This document shows positions 51,645 through 58,327 of a stretch of DNA of 64,000 nt, piece after piece; within the stretch, counting starts at the first letter, position 1, and every line of letters begins with the position of its first letter. The position numbers and the translations under genes were made by a program. The notes under the pieces were generated by a model. It ran no database searches. It saw only the letters and a program-made list of their open reading frames with translations, and was not told the origin of the DNA. The stretch comes from Bacteroidales bacterium UBA5349 (GTDB lineage: Bacteria; Bacteroidota; Bacteroidia; Bacteroidales; Tenuifilaceae), in contig DHQB01000023.1 of assembly GCA_002410065.1 (NCBI GenBank), positions 6,176-70,175 on the forward strand, given 5' to 3'.

Positions 51645-52553
51645 ATGAAAAACAAAAGTTTAGTGGCCATTAATGAGCTCAGCAAGCAGGAAATCATTAA
51701 GATTCTTGATCTAGCCGAGGATTTTGAAAAGAACCCGATTCAGGATATCCTAAGCAAAACGATAGTGGCAACACTATTCTTTGAGCCTTCAACGCGTACG
51801 CGCCTTAGCTTTGAAAGCGCTGTTAACCGATTAGGAGGGAAGATAATTGGTTTTTCAGAAGCATCAAATACTTCAGTATCAAAAGGAGAAAGCCTGAAGG
51901 ATACCATTCTTACCGTAGCCAACTATTCCGATTTGATTGTAATGCGCCACCCTGTTGAAGGCAGTGCGCGCTATGCTAGTGAAGTTTCGCCCGTTCCTAT
52001 AATCAATGCAGGCGATGGAGCCAATCAGCATCCAACCCAAACCCTTCTCGATCTTTTTTCAATAAGAAAAACTCAGGGCACGTTAGAGGGGCTTAACATC
52101 TTTTTAGTTGGCGATCTGAAATATGGGCGTACCGTTCACTCTTTGTTAATGGCAATGAGCCAATTTGGAGCAACCTTTACCTTTGTATCGCCCCAGGAGC
52201 TGCAAATGCCTGCAGAGTACAAAATGTATTTAGACTCGGTGGGGCTGAAGTATAGCCAGCAAACCGATTTGAATCAGAATTTGAATAAAGCTGACATTAT
52301 TTACATGACTAGGGTACAGCGTGAGCGCTTTTCCGACCCTCTTGAGTATGAGAAGGTGAAAAACGTATACGTTTTAAAGAACAAAATGCTTGAGAACACT
52401 AAGCCATCAATGCGTGTTCTTCACCCACTTCCAAGGGTAAATGAAATTCATACAGATGTTGACTCCAATCCTAAGGCTTACTATTTTACTCAGGCTCTTA
52501 ATGGGGTGTATACCCGTATGGCTATTATGGCAACAGTACTTAATTTAAAATAA
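51645..52553 (+). CDS. pyrB: Aspartate carbamoyltransferase catalytic subunit
   Basis: A 302-residue enzyme condensing carbamoyl phosphate with aspartate in pyrimidine synthesis. The carbamoyl-phosphate site is FFEPSTRTRLSFESA; the aspartate site is NQHPTQTLLDLFSIRK; MTRVQRERF and LHPLPRVNEI complete the family marks. The frame is open from 51573, but that region is the terminator of the preceding gene, so ATG 51645 (MKNKSLVAINELSKQ) is the start. pyrI follows by 19 nt. No leader attenuator of the enterobacterial type was seen. Confidence 0.97.
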   Translation: MKNKSLVAINELSKQEIIKILDLAEDFEKNPIQDILSKTIVATLFFEPSTRTRLSFESAVNRLGGKIIGFSEASNTSVSKGESLKDTILTVANYSDLIVMRHPVEGSARYASEVSPVPIINAGDGANQHPTQTLLDLFSIRKTQGTLEGLNIFLVGDLKYGRTVHSLLMAMSQFGATFTFVSPQELQMPAEYKMYLDSVGLKYSQQTDLNQNLNKADIIYMTRVQRERFSDPLEYEKVKNVYVLKNKMLENTKPSMRVLHPLPRVNEIHTDVDSNPKAYYFTQALNGVYTRMAIMATVLNLK

Positions 52554-52572
52554 TAAAATAAAAACTATTGAT

Positions 52573-53031
52573 ATGAAGGAGGGAAAGAAACTTAGCGTTA
52601 GTGCCATTGAGAATGGTACCGTTATTGACCATATACCATCAAAAAATCTTTTCAAAGTTATTAACATACTCGGCCTTGAGAAGATTGATAATCTGATTAC
52701 GTTTGGAGCAAACATGGAGAGTAACCGACTTGGTAAAAAGGCAATTATTAAGATTGCCGACAAGTTTTTTGAGCGCGAAGAGATTAACAGAATTGCAGTA
52801 GTTGCGCCCCTTGCAAAACTTAACATTATAAAAGATTATGCTGTGGTGGAAAAACAGTTAGTTGAAGTTCCCAACCACATTGAGGGAATTATTAAATGTG
52901 TTAATCCAAAGTGCATAACCAATGTTGAGAATGTAAAAACAAAATTCGATGTCATTGATAAGAAGAATGTTTCGCTAAAGTGCTATTACTGTGAAAAAAT
53001 AACCGACCAGGAGCATATGATTTACCTTTAG
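52573..53031 (+). CDS. pyrI: Aspartate carbamoyltransferase regulatory subunit
   Basis: A 152-residue allosteric subunit that binds CTP/ATP and joins catalytic trimers. The N-terminal effector domain contains VSAIENGTVIDHIPS and KVINILGL. The zinc domain has four cysteines, Cys109, Cys114, Cys137 and Cys140, matching the spacing of the E. coli subunit. Presence of PyrI indicates a class B-type holoenzyme with feedback control. Ends at a strong terminator (53048-53087). Confidence 0.97.
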   Translation: MKEGKKLSVSAIENGTVIDHIPSKNLFKVINILGLEKIDNLITFGANMESNRLGKKAIIKIADKFFEREEINRIAVVAPLAKLNIIKDYAVVEKQLVEVPNHIEGIIKCVNPKCITNVENVKTKFDVIDKKNVSLKCYYCEKITDQEHMIYL

Positions 53032-53047
53032 TAAACTGTTTAATGCA

Positions 53048-53087
53048 AAAAAAGAGGAGCTCGAAAATTTTCGAGCTCCTCTTTTTT
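53048..53087. terminator. Perfect palindromic bidirectional terminator
   Basis: A 40-nt perfect inverted repeat (20-bp arms, A-rich left, T-rich right, core GAGGAGCTCG) between convergent pyrI and DUF4293 genes. It should terminate from both sides. Confidence 0.9.
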
Positions 53088-53100
53088 AATAAGAACATTA

Positions 53101-53562
53101 TTATCTCAGCCTATTTAAACTCCTTATTAGTAATTCATCCTTTATTATTGCCCTAAGGGCAAGGTATGAGAGAATAGCTGCTAATATTGGGAATATAAAA
53201 AGAATGGTAAATGAATAATTGGCATCCAACTCAGTTCCTGCTGCTGTGGTATAATAATATGCTAATCCTTGAAGACCAACCAAAAGCACAATATTGAATA
53301 TGGTAAGCCTAGTTTGTACCACCCTTTTTTTGAAAAGGAATAAGGTTGCAACTAATATGAATAGGCATAGCGATAAAAGCAGCGTGTAGGGAAGCACAGA
53401 GAACACATTGTTGATTTCTCCTTCACCCTTTATTCCTGTAAACCCAAACTCATATACAACTAAGGTAGAGTTTGATATCAACTCAGATATTGGAAAGAAA
53501 ATCATGAAGTTTAATAGAGTAATGGCTACAATAAGGTATAAACTTTGAATTCGCTGAATCAT
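53101..53562 (-). CDS. DUF4293-like membrane protein
   Basis: A 153-residue protein with four membrane helices: LYLIVAITLLNFMIFFP, YTLLLSLCLFILVATLFL, LTIFNIVLLVGLQGLAYYYT and FTILFIFPILAAILSYLAL. The start MIQRIQSLYL is characteristic of the Bacteroidota DUF4293 family, whose function is unknown. It lies 61 nt downstream of the prohibitin-like gene on the same strand and may be cotranscribed. Confidence 0.85.
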   Translation of the reverse strand: MIQRIQSLYLIVAITLLNFMIFFPISELISNSTLVVYEFGFTGIKGEGEINNVFSVLPYTLLLSLCLFILVATLFLFKKRVVQTRLTIFNIVLLVGLQGLAYYYTTAAGTELDANYSFTILFIFPILAAILSYLALRAIIKDELLIRSLNRLR

Positions 53563-53623
53563 TTTGATGCTAGATTAATTGGAAATAAAGTTAGGTGAAA
53601 TCTCAGTCCAAAACTTTGATAAA

Positions 53624-54436
53624 CTAGTTGTTACCAAGGATTAAGGGTAGGCCGTCCTTACCGCTACCAATAACTATCACTTTTGTATTTGGCGATTTTG
53701 CCAATTCTATTGTTGCCTCAATACCCCGCATTTTAAGCAGACTGGAGGTAAGGCTACTGTTGATAATTTTGTTTGCCCGTGATTCTCCTTCAGCAGCAAT
53801 ACGGCGGCGTTCGGCTTCACTTTTCTCACTTTCAAGCTTAAACTGATAGGCTAAAAACTCTTGTTCTTGGGTTAGTTTGCTCTCAATTGCTTGCTGTATT
53901 TGAGTTGGAAGGTTTATGCTACGTATTAGTAGGGCACGCATATCAATAAAGTTTTCAGTTAAAGATCTGTTGGTCTCATCAACAATGGATTTTTCAACTT
54001 CACTTCTTTTAGTTGAGTAAATCTCTTCAGCGCTATATCTTCCAGCAACTTGCCTAACCGATGAGCGTACTTCCGGAACTACAAGTTGTTGTACATAAAA
54101 CTTGCCGAAAATTTCATGTAATGAACCAATCTCTTTATAGATGGGGTTAAACCTAACAGATGTCTCAATAATTACCTTAAGACCATTCTTGTCAAGTACG
54201 TCCATTGTTTCTTCCGCTTTTTGCTCCTTAACATCATAAATGGAAAGATCATTCCATGGGGCAACAATATGAAAACCTGGAAGTTGTATGTTCTCTTTAT
54301 CAAGCCCAGTGGTGAAAGGTCTGAAAATTACACCTCTTTCGCCGGGTTGGATCACAAAGAACATTCTGCTACTAAAAATTAATAGTAAGATAACTGCTGA
54401 AACGGCAATGACAATGGCTAGCTGTTTTTTCTTCAT
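53624..54436 (-). CDS. Prohibitin-like SPFH/Band 7 protein
   Basis: A 270-residue protein with one N-terminal membrane helix (LAIVIAVSAVILLLIFSS) and an SPFH/PHB domain: VIQPGERGVIFRPFTTGL, then PGFHIVAPWNDLSIYDVK, then VRQVAGRYSAEEIYSTKR. A coiled coil follows (about 190-240: EQEFLAYQFKLESEKSEAERRRIAAEGE). SPFH proteins form ring-like membrane scaffolds that often regulate FtsH-like proteases. FtsH is not nearby. A -7 box precedes it at 54485-54492. Confidence 0.93.
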   Translation of the reverse strand: MKKKQLAIVIAVSAVILLLIFSSRMFFVIQPGERGVIFRPFTTGLDKENIQLPGFHIVAPWNDLSIYDVKEQKAEETMDVLDKNGLKVIIETSVRFNPIYKEIGSLHEIFGKFYVQQLVVPEVRSSVRQVAGRYSAEEIYSTKRSEVEKSIVDETNRSLTENFIDMRALLIRSINLPTQIQQAIESKLTQEQEFLAYQFKLESEKSEAERRRIAAEGESRANKIINSSLTSSLLKMRGIEATIELAKSPNTKVIVIGSGKDGLPLILGNN

Positions 54437-54484
54437 AACGATAGTTTTTATTTATTATTTAAGAATGATTCTGATGTTGAACTG

Positions 54485-54492
54485 CAAAGGTA
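54485..54492 (-). promoter_or_regulatory. -7 promoter element of the prohibitin-like gene
   Basis: TACCTTTG on the minus strand, about 48 nt before the start codon. No -33 element at standard spacing. Confidence 0.45.
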
Positions 54493-54634
54493 CGAAAATA
54501 CGAAATCAAATGGGCATTAATCTGCATTTGCATTCCTCAAGATTACCACTTTGGCTTATTTGTTAATGGGTATTTTTTAGGTAATACTGTGCAAGGCGAA
54601 TTATTTTAGCTAATTTAGCCGCTTAATAAAATGC

Positions 54635-55510
54635 ATGATGAGAATAATTGAACCTTCAGAACTTATCCTTAATCCTAATGGTAGCATTTTCCATTTACAC
54701 CTTAAACCCGAGGATGTTGCTGATAAAGTAATACTTGTAGGCGATCCAGGTAGGGTTGACACAGTAGCAAAGTTTTTTAGTAAGATTGAGCTAACCGTTT
54801 CGAACAGGGAATTTAAAACCACTACCGGTTTTTTTAATGGAAAACGGATAAGCGTTGTATCTACTGGAATTGGTACGGATAATATTGATATTGTGGTTAA
54901 TGAACTAGATGCGCTGGTGAATATTGACCTTGAGAAAAGACAGGTGAAAGAGAAGCATAGGCAGCTTACGATAGTTCGCTTAGGAACTTCTGGAGCGCTT
55001 CAGGCTGATATACCAGTTGATTGTTTTGTTTCAACCAATATTGCTGTTGGATTTGATGGTCTTTTAAATTTTTACGATGGAAGGAATAGGGTAAGTGACC
55101 TTGCCATGGAGGCTGCTTTTCTTAAGCATACTAATTGGAAACCACTTCTAGCAAAACCCTACTTTGTACATTCCAATACTGAGCTTGTCGAACTGTTCAA
55201 GGAGATTACTGTTCAGGGTGTTACAATTTCCGCCCCTGGTTTTTATGGGCCACAAGGTAGAGTTTTACGCTTACCCTTGGCCGATAGCGATTTAAATAAT
55301 TCTATCGAGTCGTTCAGATATAATGATCTTAAGATTACCAACTTTGAGATGGAGAGTTCAGCAATCAATGGACTCTCATTACTGCTTGGACACAGCTCGA
55401 TAACCATTTGTGCAATTATTGCCAACCGGATCCTTAAAACAGCATCTGCCGATTATAAATCGAACATTAAAAAGTTAATTGAGCAGGCACTACAACGATT
55501 AACTAAGTAG
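54635..55510 (+). CDS. Nucleoside phosphorylase (Udp/PNP-I family)
   Basis: A 291-residue enzyme of the phosphorylase I superfamily that cleaves nucleosides with phosphate. The phosphate site is VGDPGRVDTVAKFF; IVRLGTSGALQ and the NFEMESSAINGLSLLLGH ribose/metal-site segment are present. Uridine phosphorylase-type activity is most likely but not certain. The ATG at 54638 would be equally possible. A SirB1-family gene follows by 9 nt. Confidence 0.9.
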   Translation: MMRIIEPSELILNPNGSIFHLHLKPEDVADKVILVGDPGRVDTVAKFFSKIELTVSNREFKTTTGFFNGKRISVVSTGIGTDNIDIVVNELDALVNIDLEKRQVKEKHRQLTIVRLGTSGALQADIPVDCFVSTNIAVGFDGLLNFYDGRNRVSDLAMEAAFLKHTNWKPLLAKPYFVHSNTELVELFKEITVQGVTISAPGFYGPQGRVLRLPLADSDLNNSIESFRYNDLKITNFEMESSAINGLSLLLGHSSITICAIIANRILKTASADYKSNIKKLIEQALQRLTK

Positions 55511-55519
55511 TTTACCCCG

Positions 55520-56404
55520 ATGAGGCCAAAAGAGTTTGCAGCATTAATAGCATTGCTTGAAGACCCAGATGCCGAGGTTTTTAACTCCATTTCAAACAAG
55601 TTAATTACCGAGGGTTTGCCTCTTGTACCCCTTCTCGAAAAAGCATGGGAGAGTTCAACCCATGAACTTTTACAGGCAAGAATTGAGAACATTCTGCATC
55701 AAATTCAGCTGCAGAATGCAAGGCAGGTTTTATCGGATTGGATTGAATCTGGAGCAACCAATTTGCTAGAGGGTGCACTAAATGTTGCAAAGTATCAATT
55801 CCCCGACTTGGAGTATGAAGTAATCGACAGTCATATCAATAAAATCAAGCAGAAGGTTTGGCTCGAACTTAATGAAAGCCTAACAGCTCTTGAAAAGGTT
55901 AAAGTACTCAATCATATCCTGTTTGGGGTTTGTGAATTTACTGGGAACACCGATAATTTTTTCGATCCTAATAATCACTACATAAACACCTTAATTGAAA
56001 CAAAGAAGGGCGGTCCTGTAGTGCTATCAATATTCTACTCAATAATTGCTCAGCGACTTGGAATGCCTGTATTTGGTGTGAGCCTACCAAAAAACTTTTT
56101 GCTTGCATATGAAGATCGATACAATCAATCAGTAGCTAATACGGACAAATCGCATTCAGTTCTATTCTACATAAATCCATTTAATCGAGGCGCTGTTCTT
56201 GGTAAGAAGGAGATAGAACAATTCTTAACTCAAAACGGTATTGAACATAAGGATGAGTACTTTGAGCCCTGCTCAAATAGAACAACCATTTCGCAACTCA
56301 TCGCAAGTTTAATGCTGTCTTACCAAAAAGTTGGTAATACGAGCATTATTGCTGATTTAAAAATGCTTTTGGATATTGTTGCAACAAGCAAAAGTATTCG
56401 CTAA
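55520..56404 (+). CDS. SirB1-family transglutaminase-like protein
   Basis: A 294-residue protein with an N-terminal helical part (about 1-120) and a transglutaminase-like/SirB1 domain (about 125-230). The family stretch is NHYINTLIETKKGGPVVLS, then IIAQRLGMPVFGVSLPKNFLL. The C-terminal region (about 230-294) resembles the TPR-like tail of relatives. The function of the family is not known, and catalytic Cys is not evident in the standard place. It is 9 nt downstream of the nucleoside phosphorylase. Its stop codon overlaps that of the convergent gene. Confidence 0.88.
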   Translation: MRPKEFAALIALLEDPDAEVFNSISNKLITEGLPLVPLLEKAWESSTHELLQARIENILHQIQLQNARQVLSDWIESGATNLLEGALNVAKYQFPDLEYEVIDSHINKIKQKVWLELNESLTALEKVKVLNHILFGVCEFTGNTDNFFDPNNHYINTLIETKKGGPVVLSIFYSIIAQRLGMPVFGVSLPKNFLLAYEDRYNQSVANTDKSHSVLFYINPFNRGAVLGKKEIEQFLTQNGIEHKDEYFEPCSNRTTISQLIASLMLSYQKVGNTSIIADLKMLLDIVATSKSIR

Positions 56405-56625
56405 AGGTTTAACCTCAGCTGTAAGCCATGCTTGCGTTTCTTCTCTAACTCTGTATTAATTATCCATTCAACCTGATTTTTGCATCGACCACAACCAGTT
56501 GAAGCTTTTGTCAAATTTTGAATGTCAAGCAGTGTTTGAGCGTGCCCTTTTTTTATGGAGTTAACAATCTCATTGCGGAATACGGCTTTGCATTCACAAA
56601 CATAATTAGCCCTTTTACTGGTCAT
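56401..56625 (-). CDS. BFD-like [2Fe-2S] protein
   Basis: A 74-residue bacterioferritin-associated-ferredoxin-like protein. Cysteines fit the [2Fe-2S] pattern: Cys10 and Cys12 (VCECK), Cys45 and Cys48 (GCGRCKN), with the linking helix DIQNLTKASTG. Such small proteins donate electrons for iron release from ferritin or carry a cluster in larger enzymes. No bacterioferritin gene is close. Two -7-like boxes lie upstream (56641-56648 and 56650-56657). The stop codon overlaps the convergent gene's stop (TAA/TAG). Confidence 0.88.
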   Translation of the reverse strand: MTSKRANYVCECKAVFRNEIVNSIKKGHAQTLLDIQNLTKASTGCGRCKNQVEWIINTELEKKRKHGLQLRLNL

Positions 56626-56640
56626 TATTTATTTTTTATG

Positions 56641-56657
56641 CAAAAATAACAAAAGTA
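56641..56657 (-). promoter_or_regulatory. Two -7 elements upstream of the BFD-like gene
   Basis: On the minus strand TATTTTTG (56641-56648) and TACTTTTG (56650-56657) match TAnnTTTG, 16 and 25 nt before the start. No TTG at standard distance for either. Confidence 0.4.
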
Positions 56658-56682
56658 TTTTGCATTAAATGCCATAAAATGT

Positions 56683-56713
56683 TTTGACTAAATAATTTAA
56701 AGTGTTACTTTTG
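56683..56713 (+). promoter_or_regulatory. Promoter of the rpsF-rpsR-rplI operon
   Basis: TTTG (56683-56686), 19 nt, TACTTTTG (56706-56713): both elements at consensus with ideal spacing, 37 nt before rpsF. Confidence 0.85.
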
Positions 56714-56750
56714 CGGGCTAATTGTAAATTTTAACTAAACAATTTCAACT

Positions 56751-57104
56751 ATGTTAAATCAGTATGAAACCGTTTTCATTACAACTCCCGTTTTGTCTGA
56801 GGCCCAGATGAAGGAAGCGGTTGACAAGTTCAAAGGTGTCATCACTGCCAATGGCGGTGAGGTTGTGCACGAAGAGAACTGGGGATTAAAAAAATTGGCC
56901 TACCCCATACAGAAAAAATCAACAGGATTTTACTACCTCATCGAGTTTAAGGCTCCAGGGGATCTGATCGAAAAGTTAGAGGTGCAGTATCGCCGCGATG
57001 AGCGCGTACTTCGTTTCTTAACATTCCGTATGGAGAGACATGCTATTGAGTATGCAGAAAAGAAGAGAAAAGCTAAAGTTGAATCAAAACAAAAGGAGGA
57101 GTAA
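56751..57104 (+). CDS. rpsF: 30S ribosomal protein S6
   Basis: A 117-residue ribosomal protein that binds 16S rRNA with S18. The N-terminus MLNQYETVFITTPVLSEAQ and YPIQKKSTGFYYLIEFKAPG are characteristic; C-terminal Lys/Glu-rich tail. First gene of a three-gene ribosomal operon with its own promoter. The gene order S6-S18-L9 lacks priB or ssb, as in other Bacteroidota. Confidence 0.97.
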   Translation: MLNQYETVFITTPVLSEAQMKEAVDKFKGVITANGGEVVHEENWGLKKLAYPIQKKSTGFYYLIEFKAPGDLIEKLEVQYRRDERVLRFLTFRMERHAIEYAEKKRKAKVESKQKEE

Positions 57105-57107
57105 ACC

Positions 57108-57377
57108 ATGAGTCAGAATCAAAGCGAAATTAGGTATCTTACACCCCCAACGGTAGATGTTAAGAAGAAAAAGTACTGCCGTTTTAAGAAGAATAAGATT
57201 AAGTACATCGATTACAAAGATCCTGAGTTTCTTAAGAAGTTTTTGAATGAGCAGGGGAGAATTCTTCCTCGCAGGCTTACAGGCACTTCACTGAAGTTTC
57301 AGCGTAAAGTTGCAACTGCTGTTAAAAGATCTCGTCATCTAGCTTTACTGCCATTTGTAACCGATTTATTGAAGTAA
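57108..57377 (+). CDS. rpsR: 30S ribosomal protein S18
   Basis: An 89-residue protein that pairs with S6 on the 30S platform. YCRFKKNKIKYIDYKDPEFL and LTGTSLKFQRKVATAVKRSR match S18. The start ATG lies 3 nt after rpsF, preceded by AGGAGG (a clear ribosome-binding sequence, unusual in this window). Confidence 0.97.
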   Translation: MSQNQSEIRYLTPPTVDVKKKKYCRFKKNKIKYIDYKDPEFLKKFLNEQGRILPRRLTGTSLKFQRKVATAVKRSRHLALLPFVTDLLK

Positions 57378-57395
57378 ACATAGGAGATAAAAGCG

Positions 57396-57842
57396 ATGGA
57401 AATTATACTAAAACAGGATATACCCACTTTGGGTCTTAAGGATGACGTTGTAAACGTTAAAAACGGATACGGTCGTAACTACCTTATTCCTCAAGGCATG
57501 GCAACCGCTGCAACTGCATCGGCCAAGAAAGTATTGGCAGAGAATATCAAGCAAAGAGCGCACAAAGAGGCAAAGATTATAGCTGATGCCCAAGTTATTG
57601 CTCAGAAACTTGAGGGAATAAAAATTACCATTGGAGCAAAAACAAGCTCAACAGGTAAGATTTTTGGCTCTGTTAACACCATTCAAATTGCTGAATCATT
57701 GGCTCAAAGCGGATTCGAAATTGAGCGTAAGAATATCAGCATTAAGGAAGATCAGATTAAAGAAGCCGGAACCTACACAGCTGAGATTAAGCTGCACCGT
57801 GAGGTAAAGGTAAATATTGAGTTTGAAGTTGTTCCTGAGTAA
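57396..57842 (+). CDS. rplI: 50S ribosomal protein L9
   Basis: A 148-residue L9 with an N-terminal rRNA-binding domain (MEIILKQDIPTLGLKDDVV, then NGYGRNYLIPQGMA), a long central helix and a C-terminal domain (about 75-148, KLHREVKVNIEFEVVPE). It stabilises the L1-stalk base and reading frame. Last gene of the operon, ended by the terminator at 57862. Confidence 0.97.
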   Translation: MEIILKQDIPTLGLKDDVVNVKNGYGRNYLIPQGMATAATASAKKVLAENIKQRAHKEAKIIADAQVIAQKLEGIKITIGAKTSSTGKIFGSVNTIQIAESLAQSGFEIERKNISIKEDQIKEAGTYTAEIKLHREVKVNIEFEVVPE

Positions 57843-57861
57843 TAGGAATAGTAACATATAT

Positions 57862-57895
57862 AAAAAAACCTTGACAATTTTGTCAAGGTTTTTTT
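57862..57895. terminator. Bidirectional terminator between rplI and ridA
   Basis: CCTTGACA pairs with TGTCAAGG around ATTT, flanked by A7 and T7, serving both convergent genes. Confidence 0.92.
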
Positions 57896-57911
57896 ATTTT
57901 CCACCCGAATG

Positions 57912-58289
57912 CTATCGGGCGGCTATTGCCTCAATCTCAACCATAACACCAAGGGGTAGCTTAACTACTCCGTACGCAGCGCGTGCTGGCATTTCTTCGG
58001 TGAAGTATTTTGCATAAACTTGGTTCATAGGCACAAAGTTGTCCATATCGCTGAGCAAGCAGGTTGTTTTTACAACATTTGTGTAGGTTAAGCCAGCTTT
58101 TTCCAGTATTGCCCCCATGTTTTTGAGTACCTGTTCTGTTTGCGCTTCTACGTTCCCCTCTACAATCTTTCCGGTAGAAGGATCGACAGGTATCTGACCT
58201 GATATAAAAACAAATCCGTTTACTTCAACAGCTTGGCTGTATGGTCCTACAGCCTTAGGTGCTTTTTCTGTATTAATTATTTTTTTCAT
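57912..58289 (-). CDS. ridA: RidA-family enamine/imine deaminase
   Basis: A 125-residue protein that hydrolyses reactive 2-aminoacrylate-type imines. VGPYSQAVEVNGFVFISGQIP contains the family N-terminal region; the carboxylate-binding Arg lies in MPARAAYGVVKLP; terminal VMVEIEAIAA with the catalytic Glu is intact. Monocistronic and 38 nt downstream of the LptD-like gene. Confidence 0.94.
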   Translation of the reverse strand: MKKIINTEKAPKAVGPYSQAVEVNGFVFISGQIPVDPSTGKIVEGNVEAQTEQVLKNMGAILEKAGLTYTNVVKTTCLLSDMDNFVPMNQVYAKYFTEEMPARAAYGVVKLPLGVMVEIEAIAAR

Positions 58290-58327
58290 GATAACTGAAA
58301 TTAATTCATTGTACTTTGTGGTTTATG

